From positions 1 through 64,000 of the forward strand of contig JACYMF010000113.1 of NCBI GenBank assembly GCA_015272165.1: a stretch of 64,000 nucleotides of DNA, read 5' to 3'. The position numbers were made by a program, and so were the translations under genes. Under the pieces are notes generated by a model, which was not told the DNA's origin, did no database searches, and saw nothing but the letters and a program-made list of their open reading frames with translations. The first letter of the stretch is position 1. The number at the start of each line of letters is the position of its first letter. Positions 33,685 to 42,505 of this stretch are shown in pieces. Source of the DNA: Cyanobacterium sp. T60_A2020_053 (GTDB lineage Bacteria > Cyanobacteriota > Cyanobacteriia > Cyanobacteriales > Cyanobacteriaceae).

Positions 33685-34773
33685 ATGGCTATTAAAAGAT
33701 CGTCTTCTGAGGGTAAAAATGAAAAACTACCCCAACAAAGAAAAAATAAATCAGGTATAAAAATCCCTACTACTCAAGATGCTGAGATTCTCTTGCCCAG
33801 CGCCCTCCCCGATGATTTAGAACAAAATGAGGAGAAAATTCGCCCCCACCGTTTTGCGGATTATATCGGACAAAAAGACTTAAAAGAAGTGTTAACCATC
33901 GCTATTACGGCAGCCAAACAGCGTCAGGAAGCGCTAGACCATCTTTTATTTTATGGACCACCGGGGTTAGGTAAAACTACCATGTCTTTAATTTTAGCAG
34001 AGGAAATGGGGGTTAAATGTAAGATTACCAGCGCCCCCGCCCTCGAACGTCCAAGGGATATAATTGGCTTACTGGTTGGGTTACAGGCTCAGGATATTTT
34101 ATTTGTGGACGAAATCCACCGCCTTAATCGTGTCACGGAAGAATTATTGTATCCTGCCATGGAAGACGGGCGCTTGGATATTACCATCGGTAAAGGGCAA
34201 TCAGCAAAAATCCGCAGTATTCCCCTAAAACCCTTTACCCTCATTGGTGCTACCACTAAAGTTGGCTCTCTTACTTCTCCTTTGCGAGACCGTTTTGGCT
34301 TAATCCAAAGGCTAAAATTTTATGAGTGGGATGAATTAACACAAATTGTATTACGTTCTGCCATAATTCTCAACCTTGATATTGACGAGGGAGGGGCGCT
34401 GGAAATTGCCAAACGCTCTCGTGGCACACCTCGTATTACCAATAGATTACTGCGCCGAGTGCGAGATTATGCCCAAGTGAAAGGGGAAACAAAAATCGAT
34501 CAAGAGTTGGTGGGGAGGGCGCTGGATTTACATAATGTTGACCCTATGGGCTTAGATTGGGCAGACCGTTTGATCTTATCAACTATCATAGAACAGTTTA
34601 ACGGTGGTCCTGTGGGTTTGGAAGCGGTGGCTTCTGCCACGGGAGAAGATGTGAAAACCATTGAGGAAGTTTATGAGCCTTATTTGCTACAAATTGGCTT
34701 TCTTAATCGCACGAAACGGGGGCGAGTTACTACAGAAAAAGCCCAACAACATTTAAATACCTGTGGAAGATAA
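33685..34773 (+). CDS. ruvB: Holliday junction branch migration helicase RuvB
   Basis: AAA+ motor that drives branch migration with RuvA. After a divergent 45-residue N-terminal tail come [14 protein letters not shown], Walker [10 protein letters not shown], Walker B FVDEIHR, sensor GATTKVGSL, the DRFG arginine finger region and the C-terminal winged helix ([17 protein letters not shown]). Length 362 is normal for cyanobacteria. The iterated AGCGCCC word encodes SAL and SAP in this protein. No ruvA or ruvC lies nearby. Confidence 0.97.
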   Translation: MAIKRSSSEGKNEKLPQQRKNKSGIKIPTTQDAEILLPSALPDDLEQNEEKIRPHRFADYIGQKDLKEVLTIAITAAKQRQEALDHLLFYGPPGLGKTTMSLILAEEMGVKCKITSAPALERPRDIIGLLVGLQAQDILFVDEIHRLNRVTEELLYPAMEDGRLDITIGKGQSAKIRSIPLKPFTLIGATTKVGSLTSPLRDRFGLIQRLKFYEWDELTQIVLRSAIILNLDIDEGGALEIAKRSRGTPRITNRLLRRVRDYAQVKGETKIDQELVGRALDLHNVDPMGLDWADRLILSTIIEQFNGGPVGLEAVASATGEDVKTIEEVYEPYLLQIGFLNRTKRGRVTTEKAQQHLNTCGR

Positions 34774-34824
34774 TGGATAATGGATGATTAATTATTGACC
34801 TAGCTATTAATTCATAATTCATAA

Positions 34825-35070
34825 CTCTCCTGCTTTGAGGGGCAGGGCGTTTTCATTCTCAAAAATGTTAGTTTCTCAAACTAGCCAATAATCTGAAATT
34901 CAGAGGTTTTTAACTACTAATAAATCAATTAATAGTAAAAAATCCTCCTGTCTCCCTGAATCTCCCCCCTTTTTAAGGGGGGTTGGGGGGGATCATCCTT
35001 ATATTGTCTTCTTGTCAAAAACAAATCAATTTTGATCCTGACTTTGAAAATACCCTGCTTTGAGTGGAGG
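34825..35070 (+). repeat. Dispersed repeat family A, copy A4
   Basis: Full copy with ends CTCTCCTGCTTTGAGGGGCA and CCTGCTTTGAGTGGAGGG. Its right end overlaps the 3' end of the membrane-protein gene on the minus strand, so the element provides that gene's last dozen codons and stop. Confidence 0.88.
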
Positions 35071-35691
35071 GCGCGCGCAAAGATAAACCAGCGCCCCTAG
35101 CAATGGTATAAAGCTAATCCACCATAACCAATTATGCTGGTTTTCTTGACTTCTTAAGGCTAAATCATCTTTGATAATGATGGGAAAAAGTAAGCATAAA
35201 CAGAAGAAATCGAGACTCATTATATTAATAAACTTGCTATTTTGCCATTGGTAAATAAAATCAGAAAAGTTACCATTTGTTAGTCCAAAAAACAATAAGA
35301 TTATCGCTCCTATGGATAAGATTATGGCTAAGAAACGGCTATCTAAAAATTTAATTAATTTTGTTTTTTCTCCTGTAAAATTATCTTGAGATTCCCTTAG
35401 AGCAAAATAAGGCAATAAAGCAAATGCACCGACAAAAAAACTGGCAACGACGAAGGGCGCTGAATTTATTTTTTGACCTTTACCATCAATAATTAGCATA
35501 GTGGCATAAAGCATTGGTAAAATTCCCATGAGATTAAATAAACTAACAATTAAGGGGTTAATACCTTCTACTTTACCAGAAGAAAGATTGATAATTAGAT
35601 TCAAAGTTTCTGGATCATCTGCAGGAGAAAAGAAAAATCCATAGGTTAAAAAAATTAACCAAATTCCGAAAAATATAATTTTTTTGGTCAT
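35026..35691 (-). CDS. Polytopic membrane protein, C terminus rewritten by a repeat
   Basis: A 221-residue integral membrane protein with about six hydrophobic segments (IFFGIWLIFLTYGFFF, LFNLMGILPMLYATMLII, FVVASFFVGAFALLPYFAL, FLAIILSIGAIILLFFGL, LDFFCLCLLFPIII, WWISFIPLLGALVYL). I do not recognise the family; relatives probably occur in cyanobacteria and plastids. The last residues (GYFQSQDQN) are encoded by the end of a family A element, so the native C terminus has been replaced. Confidence 0.7.
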   Translation of the reverse strand: MTKKIIFFGIWLIFLTYGFFFSPADDPETLNLIINLSSGKVEGINPLIVSLFNLMGILPMLYATMLIIDGKGQKINSAPFVVASFFVGAFALLPYFALRESQDNFTGEKTKLIKFLDSRFLAIILSIGAIILLFFGLTNGNFSDFIYQWQNSKFINIMSLDFFCLCLLFPIIIKDDLALRSQENQHNWLWWISFIPLLGALVYLCARPPLKAGYFQSQDQN

Positions 35692-35937
35692 ATTATCTTA
35701 TTGTAGGCATTGCCCATTATTTATTTTCAAATTTAGTAAGTTCTCGCTCAAAATTAATTGTATATAAGCCAGGGCTATTTCATTCTAACGGTACTTAAAC
35801 AAAGAAATAAGATAAACTAAAGTATAAACTATTTATAGTGATCATTTTAGGTCGCTATGAAAGAAACAGCCAAGTTGTTTTGAATATTATGATTTTGACT
35901 ATTATGATAAAGACGAAGTAAATTATCTAAAATCAAT

Positions 35938-37512
35938 ATGATTATTGCCTCATCTTTAGCAGAAGTTACCATAGAGCAAAACTTAGAACAGTTTTTGATT
36001 GTTTTGTCCGTATCTTTAGCGGTAGCAACCATTTCAAGGGTTTTTAGTTGGTTTCGACAAATCCCCTACACATTATTATTAGTAATTGTCGGTTCAGGTT
36101 TAGCTTTCGTCAATATTCGTTTAGTTAACCTCTCCCCTGAGTTGATTTTAGAAATATTTTTACCTCCTTTACTATTTGAAGCAGCGTGGAATATCAAATG
36201 GAAGGAATTGAAAGCTAGTCTTACTCCCATCATCCTACTGGCTATTGTCGGAGTGATTATCTCTGTAACTGGAGTTTCTTTTGCCCTCAGTCATTTTACT
36301 AACCTTTCCTTGGCAACTGCTTTGTTGGTGGGCGCTAGTTTATCAGCAAGTGATCCAGTTTCTGTCATCGCTTTGTTTAGGGAGTTGGGCGCTGGGAAAA
36401 AATTAACCACCGTCATGGAAGGAGAAAGTTTATTTAATGACGGTGTGGCAGTAGTTGCTTTTTTACTTTTAGTGGGAATTCCCCTCGGAGAAGAACAATT
36501 TTCCATCACTGATTCCATTATCGAATTTTTTACCTTCACTGGGGTAGGGGTTGCTGTTGGTTTACTGGTCGGTTTTGGCATTTCCTATCTAACTCAACGC
36601 TTTGATTTACCCTTAGTAGAACAATCTTTGACTTTAGTTTCTGCCTATGGTACTTATTTAATTACCGAAAATTTAGGCGGTTCAGGGGTTATTGGTGTGG
36701 TAATGGTAGGGTTAGTTCTGGGAAATTTTGGCTCAAGAATTGGCATGAATCCTCGCACCCGTTTAAGTGTGTCTGAATTTTGGGATTTTTTAGCTTTTTT
36801 TGTCAATTCCATTGTTTTTCTACTCATTGGCGACCAAATTATTTTTTCCAGCTTTATTACTAACTGGAATTTAATTTTAGTAGCGATTGTTTCTTTGTTA
36901 ATTAGTCGTTTTGTCGCAGTATTTATACTTTGTTATATCAGTAATTTAATTACAGTTATTGATCTTAGTTGGCGTGAACAACTTATTCTCTGGTGGGGAG
37001 GTTTGAGAGGCTCTGTTTCTGTGGCTTTAGCTTTAAGTGTGCCTGTAATTTTAACTGATCGTTCGGTAGTTATTGAAACGGTTTTTGGAGTTGTTTTATT
37101 TACACTTTTAGTACAGGGTTTGACTACTAAATATTTGTTACAGGCATTGAATTTAGTGGGCGATCAAGATGTCAAGCAGGGATATTCTGAATTACTCGCA
37201 AGGCGCACGGCTTTGAATAATGTGCTTGATTATTTAACATCAATGCCTCCTAGTAAAATTCCTGAAATTGAGCCTGATTTTTATTCCTATGAAACCAAAT
37301 TAATTGAAGGGCAATTACATACTATTGAGGAAAAAATTATCGATTTGCAAAAGGTTAATCCTGATTTAAAAACTATTTCTATGAAGAAATTGCGGGAAAA
37401 TTTACTAACTATTGAAGCTGATACTTATGCCGATTTAATTCTCAAGGGGGAATTAGGTAATGATTTATCGCCTATTATTCAAGAAATTCTGGTTATGGAA
37501 AAAGACGATTAG
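35938..37512 (+). CDS. Na+/H+ antiporter, CPA1/NhaP family
   Basis: A 524-residue monovalent cation/proton antiporter of the plasma or thylakoid membrane. It has 12-13 hydrophobic segments over residues 15-410 and the CPA1 core motifs ASDPVSVIALFRELG and MEGESLFNDGVAVVAF, with the ND pair that binds the ion. A soluble tail of about 110 residues follows, rich in charged helices (DFYSYETKLIEGQLHTIEEKI). It most resembles the cyanobacterial NhaS1/NhaS2 type. It diverges from the upstream membrane protein. Confidence 0.92.
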   Translation: MIIASSLAEVTIEQNLEQFLIVLSVSLAVATISRVFSWFRQIPYTLLLVIVGSGLAFVNIRLVNLSPELILEIFLPPLLFEAAWNIKWKELKASLTPIILLAIVGVIISVTGVSFALSHFTNLSLATALLVGASLSASDPVSVIALFRELGAGKKLTTVMEGESLFNDGVAVVAFLLLVGIPLGEEQFSITDSIIEFFTFTGVGVAVGLLVGFGISYLTQRFDLPLVEQSLTLVSAYGTYLITENLGGSGVIGVVMVGLVLGNFGSRIGMNPRTRLSVSEFWDFLAFFVNSIVFLLIGDQIIFSSFITNWNLILVAIVSLLISRFVAVFILCYISNLITVIDLSWREQLILWWGGLRGSVSVALALSVPVILTDRSVVIETVFGVVLFTLLVQGLTTKYLLQALNLVGDQDVKQGYSELLARRTALNNVLDYLTSMPPSKIPEIEPDFYSYETKLIEGQLHTIEEKIIDLQKVNPDLKTISMKKLRENLLTIEADTYADLILKGELGNDLSPIIQEILVMEKDD

Positions 37513-37514
37513 GA

Positions 37515-37550
37515 AAATGGACAATGGACAATGGATAATTGACAATTATG
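37515..37550. repeat. Seven-base repeat array (TGGACAA type)
   Basis: Units TGGACAA, TGGACAA, TGGATAA, TTGACAA follow one another directly after the antiporter stop. Confidence 0.7.
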
Positions 37551-37574
37551 AGGTTTATCATTTCACCGCAGTAT

Positions 37575-37752
37575 TTATCAAGTTCTGATAATTAGTTACA
37601 AATAGATTATCTCTTCGCACTTTACCCACCGTGTAATGAATTACACGGAACCAACAGGTTTACGTTCAATAAATTGAACTAAGATACTGATATTACTAAT
37701 TTGTAAGTGATCGCGCAGCGGCAGCCTTCGGCTGATCAAACGGACTTGATAT
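37575..37752 (+). repeat. Dispersed repeat family B, copy B4
   Basis: Complete copy from TATCAAGTTCTG to GGACTTGATAT with all three inner hairpins, including the GCGCAGCGGCAGCCTTCGGC segment. Confidence 0.85.
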
Positions 37753-37832
37753 TAGCCCCTTGCCTTCCTCTGTTATCATAGCTTTGAGAAAAATAAAAAT
37801 CACAATTAATTTTGCTTACTTACTTAGATTAT
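37752..37832 (-). repeat. Dispersed repeat family H, reverse copy H2
   Basis: Reverse-oriented copy. Shared sequence includes GCTTTGAGAAAAATAAAAAT and CAATTAATTTTGCTTACTTA. The central palindrome is degraded to CCCCTTGCC. Confidence 0.65.
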
Positions 37833-37891
37833 GCCATCGCTAATCTAACCTACAGATTTATTAATTATCAATAATTCAAGGAGATGTTTTG

Positions 37892-38278
37892 ATGCGTTTA
37901 TTACACACAATGCTTAGGGTTGGTAACTTGGAAGAATCTATCAAGTTTTACTGTGATGTGTTGGGAATGAAGTTATTAAGGAAAAAAGACTATCCGGGAG
38001 GAGAATTTACTCTGGCTTTTGTGGGTTATGGTGATGAGTCGGATAATTCGGTGATTGAGTTAACCCACAACTGGGGGCAAGATAGTTATAATTTAGGCGA
38101 TGGTTATGGTCATATTGCTTTAGGTGTTGATGATATTTATGGTACTTGTGACAAAATTAAGGATTTGGGTGGTAAAGTAGTGAGAGAACCGGGTCCAATG
38201 AAGCATGGTTCAACAGTGATCGCTTTTGTGGAAGACCCTACTGGCTATAAAATTGAGCTAATTCAAACAAAAAACTAA
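37892..38278 (+). CDS. gloA: Glyoxalase I (lactoylglutathione lyase)
   Basis: Metal-dependent enzyme that converts the methylglyoxal-glutathione adduct to S-lactoylglutathione. The 128-residue protein begins [26 protein letters not shown], with the metal ligand His in LLHTMLRV, and has [16 protein letters not shown] and [14 protein letters not shown] with the catalytic Glu. Start at the ATG 37892, spaced correctly from AAGGAG; a TTG one codon earlier is unlikely. It is flanked by family B repeats on both sides. Confidence 0.93.
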   Translation: MRLLHTMLRVGNLEESIKFYCDVLGMKLLRKKDYPGGEFTLAFVGYGDESDNSVIELTHNWGQDSYNLGDGYGHIALGVDDIYGTCDKIKDLGGKVVREPGPMKHGSTVIAFVEDPTGYKIELIQTKN

Positions 38279-38431
38279 ATTCAAGTTGGGGTAATTTGTT
38301 CTGAAAAGATTCTATCTTCGCAATTTACCCACCGTGTGATGAATTACACGGAACCAACAACCCGATCGTTCAATAAATTGAACTAAGATTATTGTTAATT
38401 GATTTGTAAGTAATCAAGCGGACTTGATATA
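38279..38431 (+). repeat. Dispersed repeat family B, copy B5
   Basis: From TTCAAGTTGGGG to GGACTTGATATA. The CCGTGTGATGAATTACACGG and GTTCAATAAATTGAAC hairpins are present; the GC-rich third hairpin is deleted. Confidence 0.82.
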
Positions 38432-38489
38432 AATTCAGAAAAATTATGGTTGGATTAGCGACAGCATAACCCAACCTACACACTACCAA

Positions 38490-39425
38490 TTAATTAATCA
38501 TCGATTTAGTGGGAATCTCTACGCCACGATCAACGAGTGAACCAATACCTTCTAAGGTAGATACTATACTGCTAGGGTCCATAAACATCACTTTACTACT
38601 GCTACTGCTACCAATGACTTTACCCATTTCTAGGTACTGCTGAGTTAGCAAGAATTGTAATGCTTTTTCGGCTAAGGTATCACCTCGTAATTGATTGACT
38701 ACAATTTGTAGCGCCTCTGCCGTGGCTTGGGCTTGTAAGATTTGTTGTTGTTTATGGGCTTCTGCTTCTAGGATGGCAGCTTTTTTCAGGGATTCTGCTT
38801 CTAATAATTTGGCTTCTGCTTTACCTTGGGCGGAGTTGACGGCGGAGTCTCTTTCTCCTTCTGAGTTGAGAATGGCGGCACGTTTTTTTCTTTCGGCTGC
38901 CATTTGTTGTTCCATGGATTGTTGTACGGCAGTAGAAGGGGTAATATCTTTTAATTCTACTCTCAAGACTTTAACACCCCACGGATCGGTGGCAACGTCT
39001 AATTCTCGCAATAATACGTTGTTGATTTCGGCGCGCGCCACAAAGGTTTCATCTAGTTCTAATTTACCAATTTCCGAGCGAATTTGGGTTAAAACTAAGT
39101 TTTCCATTGCCAATTGTAAATTTTCAATTTTATAGTAGGCTTTTTCCATGTCCACAATGCGCCAGTAGACGACGGCATCGGCACTGATAGCCACATTATC
39201 TTTGGTAATACAGGATTGAGGAGTTACATCTAAAATTTTATCTCTGGTGGTATCCTTGTAAACTATTTTATCGAGGAAAGGGACAACAAAATTTAAACCA
39301 GAAGAAAGTTTTTTGTTATAACTGCCTAAACGTTCTACTAAATATTCGTTTTTTTCGTTAACAATCTTAACACTACCAAACATTGCTGAACCGGCTAGGG
39401 CAACGATAATAAATAATTGTTCCAT
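38490..39425 (-). CDS. SPFH-domain protein (stomatin/paraslipin-like)
   Basis: A 311-residue membrane-microdomain protein. A short N-terminal hydrophobic segment ([15 protein letters not shown]) is followed by the SPFH domain ([46 protein letters not shown]). Next is a long Ala/Glu-rich coiled coil ([21 protein letters not shown]) and a tail. It follows an NfeD-like gene with an 18-base gap, the usual NfeD-stomatin operon that organises membrane domains. Confidence 0.92.
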   Translation of the reverse strand: MEQLFIIVALAGSAMFGSVKIVNEKNEYLVERLGSYNKKLSSGLNFVVPFLDKIVYKDTTRDKILDVTPQSCITKDNVAISADAVVYWRIVDMEKAYYKIENLQLAMENLVLTQIRSEIGKLELDETFVARAEINNVLLRELDVATDPWGVKVLRVELKDITPSTAVQQSMEQQMAAERKKRAAILNSEGERDSAVNSAQGKAEAKLLEAESLKKAAILEAEAHKQQQILQAQATAEALQIVVNQLRGDTLAEKALQFLLTQQYLEMGKVIGSSSSSKVMFMDPSSIVSTLEGIGSLVDRGVEIPTKSMIN

Positions 39426-39443
39426 GACTAAGATTCTCTAATT

Positions 39444-39866
39444 TTATAATAGTTTTTGGGGTAACACTAATAAGGTGTTACCGTTTCTACTGACAATATA
39501 AACCTTTTCTTCTGGTTCTATATCAATGTTTTCATCAGCGCACTTCGCCATCCATGAAGTACCTTCATAAAGTACCCTTCCTGTTTTTCCTGCTTCAACG
39601 GTAGTGATGGTAACGGCTTCGTCTTCTTCTAGGAGCAATGAGTTTTGACGTTTGGGAGTAAAATATTTTTTAGCAAGTAAAATTAATAAGAAGGAAATAA
39701 CCATCCAAAGGACAATCAAAATATTATGGTAAGGGATGATTAACGCCAAAATAGCCACTATCAGCGCCCCTAACCCCATCATCAACTCCACGAAGGCGCT
39801 GGGGAATACTAATTCCATAAAACAAAAAATAGCACCGACAATCAACCAAAGAAATACAGGGGACAT
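39444..39866 (-). CDS. NfeD-like membrane protein
   Basis: A 140-residue protein. Three hydrophobic helices (LWLIVGAIFCFMELVFPSAF, GLGALIVAILALIIP, ILIVLWMVISFLLILLAKKYF) precede a C-terminal OB-fold domain (AGKTGRVLYEGTSWMAKCADENIDIEPEEKVYIV). This is the short NfeD form without a protease domain. It is the first gene of the pair with the SPFH protein, its likely partner, and diverges from gpsA. Confidence 0.9.
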   Translation of the reverse strand: MSPVFLWLIVGAIFCFMELVFPSAFVELMMGLGALIVAILALIIPYHNILIVLWMVISFLLILLAKKYFTPKRQNSLLLEEDEAVTITTVEAGKTGRVLYEGTSWMAKCADENIDIEPEEKVYIVSRNGNTLLVLPQKLL

Positions 39867-39935
39867 AACATCACAATGGACAGTAGAAGGAATGAAGAAT
39901 GTAGAATGAAGAGTGTAGAATCTGAAGAAATTATT

Positions 39936-40874
39936 ATGGGTGAAAATCTAAAAACTGTGGTGTTGGGCGCTGGTGCATGGGGTTCGAGTTTAGCCTTTTT
40001 GTTAAATCATGCTTGTTCTAAGTGTACCATTTGGAGTCGCCGTTCAGACATCTCCCTCACCGAAGCCATTAAGGATGCGGATGTGATTGTATCTGCTATT
40101 TCCATGAAAGGGGTTATACCTATCATACAGCAGTTAAAGGAAATCGGCATCAAAGAAAAAGCCATGATTATTACCGCTACCAAGGGCTTAGATTTTGATA
40201 CTATTCGCACTCCTTCGCAGATTTGGCAAGAGTCTTTTCCAGATCATACTATTGTGGTGTTATCAGGTCCTAATTTATCGAAGGAAATTGACCGAAGTTT
40301 ACCTGCCGCCACGGTGGTTTCTAGTAATGTGGTGGAGGGCGCTGAGTTAGCACAATCCATGTTTGCTTCCGATATTTTTAGAGTATATGTCAATAGCGAT
40401 CCCATTGGTACAGAGTTGGGTGGAACTTTGAAAAATGTCATGGCTATTGCTTCTGGGGTATGTGATGGTTTAAAATTGGGTACTAACGCTAAGGCGGCGC
40501 TGTTGACACGGGCGCTACCAGAAATGATTAGAATTGGTACTCATTTAGGTGCATCTATTGAAACATTTTTCGGTTTATCAGGGTTAGGAGATTTACTGGC
40601 AACCTGCGATAGCCCTTTATCTCGTAATTATCAGGTGGGCGCTGGATTAGCTGAAGGTAAGAGTTTGGATGATATTTTAGCGCACCTCGAAGGCACAGCA
40701 GAGGGGGTAAATACGGCTAATGTCGTCATTAAATTAGCTAGTAAAGAGAAAATTCCAGCGCCCATCGCCTATCAAGTATATTTATTACTGAAAGGGAAAA
40801 TTACTGCTCAAGAAGCGGTAGAAAATTTGATGGCTAGGGAATTAAAAGAGGAATTTTGGTATTTAGAATTTTAA
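39936..40874 (+). CDS. gpsA: Glycerol-3-phosphate dehydrogenase [NAD(P)+]
   Basis: Makes sn-glycerol 3-phosphate from dihydroxyacetone phosphate for membrane lipids. Visible: the dinucleotide fold VVLGAGAWGSSLA, the SGPNLSKEI loop, GGTLKNVMAIASG with the catalytic lysine, and GLSGLGDLLATC. I start at the ATG 39936; the 20 residues upstream (from 39876) are encoded by seven-base repeat-like DNA and look non-native. Length 312 is slightly short of the E. coli enzyme. Confidence 0.93.
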   Translation: MGENLKTVVLGAGAWGSSLAFLLNHACSKCTIWSRRSDISLTEAIKDADVIVSAISMKGVIPIIQQLKEIGIKEKAMIITATKGLDFDTIRTPSQIWQESFPDHTIVVLSGPNLSKEIDRSLPAATVVSSNVVEGAELAQSMFASDIFRVYVNSDPIGTELGGTLKNVMAIASGVCDGLKLGTNAKAALLTRALPEMIRIGTHLGASIETFFGLSGLGDLLATCDSPLSRNYQVGAGLAEGKSLDDILAHLEGTAEGVNTANVVIKLASKEKIPAPIAYQVYLLLKGKITAQEAVENLMARELKEEFWYLEF

Positions 40875-40935
40875 CGCAACGGATAAAGCAAAATTTGGCA
40901 ACAAGGGGTTTAAACTGTCATCTCAAAAGATAGTT

Positions 40936-41048
40936 TACAGCGCATTTCAAATGAATAAACCACGTTTTTTGTTTCTCGCAGAGGCGCAAAGACGCAAAGA
41001 TATATTTGTAATAATCCTGTGGTTTAAGGAAATGAAAACTGCTGTAGT
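40936..41048 (-). repeat. Dispersed repeat family D, copy D2
   Basis: Reverse copy of the 16222 element: TTACAGCGCATTTCAAATGA at one end, GAAAACTGCTGTAG at the other, with CGCAGAGGCGCAAAGACGCA inside. It is directly followed by a family H-like GGGGTTTAAACCCC at 41083-41098. Confidence 0.82.
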
Positions 41049-41136
41049 AAGCAATATTATTAGCAAAGTAAAATTTGGCAACAAGGGGTTTAAACCCCTC
41101 CCCTCTTCACTTTTCTCTCTTCCCTCCCCCCTGATA

Positions 41137-42366
41137 TTACTTTTTCAGCACCTCGTAACTATTATTTAATGATGAAGTTTTTTCCATAACAAAACGAGCT
41201 AAAAAAGGACTTAAACAAAGGATTAAAAACATTCTCATCATCTGCATAGTTAAGACAATACTAACATCAGCGTTTAATTCGATGGCGGTAGCCGTCATGA
41301 CATTTAACCCCCCCGGAGTTGTGCCGAGGAGGGCGCTGACAATATCAACTCCGGTTAATAAATGAAATTCATAACCAATAATTAAGCAAATAATAATTAA
41401 AATTATTACTAAAATCACCTCAATTATGACCATTTTAATTAAATCCCCAATGGATTGGTGATCAAATTTAATCCCGATGGCTAAACCTAATAAAAATAAG
41501 CCTAGGGAAACAATAGCTGGAGGCATATGAACCGAAAAAATATTAAGATTAAAGAGAATTAAACATCCGAAAAAAGACCCTAAAAATAGTTTAGAAGGTA
41601 AATTAATTTTTTCAGCTAACTTTATACCTAAAAAAGATACAAAAATAATTAGCAAAACTTGCCAAGAAACATTTAACCAATGGTGTAAAGAAAATATTTC
41701 TCTACTAATTTTATCAATAAAATTCACCATGAAATAGTCAACCAGCGCCCTTCCCTGTATGCCCAACCATGTTAACTTAATAGTAGAAAGATGAAAGCCA
41801 AAATCAGGAGAAATGGATACAAAATGAGGAGAAAGGGAAGCGACATTAATTGTAGAAGGAAAATAAAAACCAATAAAATTAGGCACAGTAAAAGCAATAA
41901 GAATGAGACGAAGATATTGTAAAACAGTTACCGCTACCGTATTTGCTCCTAAATCTTCACTAATGGCAACTAAACTAGCACTAGCACCCGGTATTGAACC
42001 TAAAAAGCTAGAAAAAAAATCAATATTAGTAAATTTAGCAATTAATAAAGCATTAATTAAACTAAAAAAACTGGTAAAAAATATACAAATTAAAACAGGA
42101 AAAATATAGCTTTTCATTAATAAAAAATTATCAAAAGAAAAACTACTAGCAGTAGCAATACCAAGAATAATTTGACCAAAAATAGAGAAAAAAGGATGTA
42201 AATTAAAAGAATCTTTTGTTTTTAAACTAAATAAAATAGCTATAAATAAGGGAGTTATAAACCAAGATGCAGGTAAATTTAAATTAACAGCGAAAAAAGT
42301 AGTAAATAAAGCAAATATGACTAAGGTAACAGTTAAAGAAAAGTTGTTCGATTCATGGTGATTCAT
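41137..42366 (-). CDS. AbrB-family membrane transporter
   Basis: A 409-residue polytopic protein with about 10-11 helices and the AbrB duplication: LGSIPGASASLVAISEDLGANTVAVTVLQYLRLILI in the first half and LLGTTPGGLNVMTATAIELNADVSIVLTMQMMRMF in the second. This membrane AbrB family (once called ammonia monooxygenase-like) is unrelated to the DNA-binding AbrB. The substrate is unknown. The two G-x-x-PGG/S repeats probably form the transport core. Confidence 0.88.
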   Translation of the reverse strand: MNHHESNNFSLTVTLVIFALFTTFFAVNLNLPASWFITPLFIAILFSLKTKDSFNLHPFFSIFGQIILGIATASSFSFDNFLLMKSYIFPVLICIFFTSFFSLINALLIAKFTNIDFFSSFLGSIPGASASLVAISEDLGANTVAVTVLQYLRLILIAFTVPNFIGFYFPSTINVASLSPHFVSISPDFGFHLSTIKLTWLGIQGRALVDYFMVNFIDKISREIFSLHHWLNVSWQVLLIIFVSFLGIKLAEKINLPSKLFLGSFFGCLILFNLNIFSVHMPPAIVSLGLFLLGLAIGIKFDHQSIGDLIKMVIIEVILVIILIIICLIIGYEFHLLTGVDIVSALLGTTPGGLNVMTATAIELNADVSIVLTMQMMRMFLILCLSPFLARFVMEKTSSLNNSYEVLKK

Positions 42367-42505
42367 GCTGTTATGGGTAAGGAAACTAAAGTTATGATAA
42401 CTTGAAAAAGTCAGGGAAAATACTTACCTATTAATACTAGAATAAATTAGAGGAAATTAGTAAAATTAATTACCTGACATCACTGATTATTAAATAGTAA
42501 ATCAA

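Larger units (their letters stand above)
37513..37891. other. Repeat-filled spacer before the glyoxalase gene
   Basis: About 380 non-coding bases made almost entirely of repeats: a seven-base array (37515-37550), a full family B copy (37575-37752) and a reverse family H copy (37752-37832). The last 55 bases are unique, ending in the ribosome-binding site AAGGAG before the glyoxalase gene. Confidence 0.75.

Noticed and set aside
39876-39935. Longer gpsA reading from an earlier ATG
   Set aside because: The extension is derived from seven-base repeat-like spacer DNA and precedes the conserved dinucleotide-binding start.
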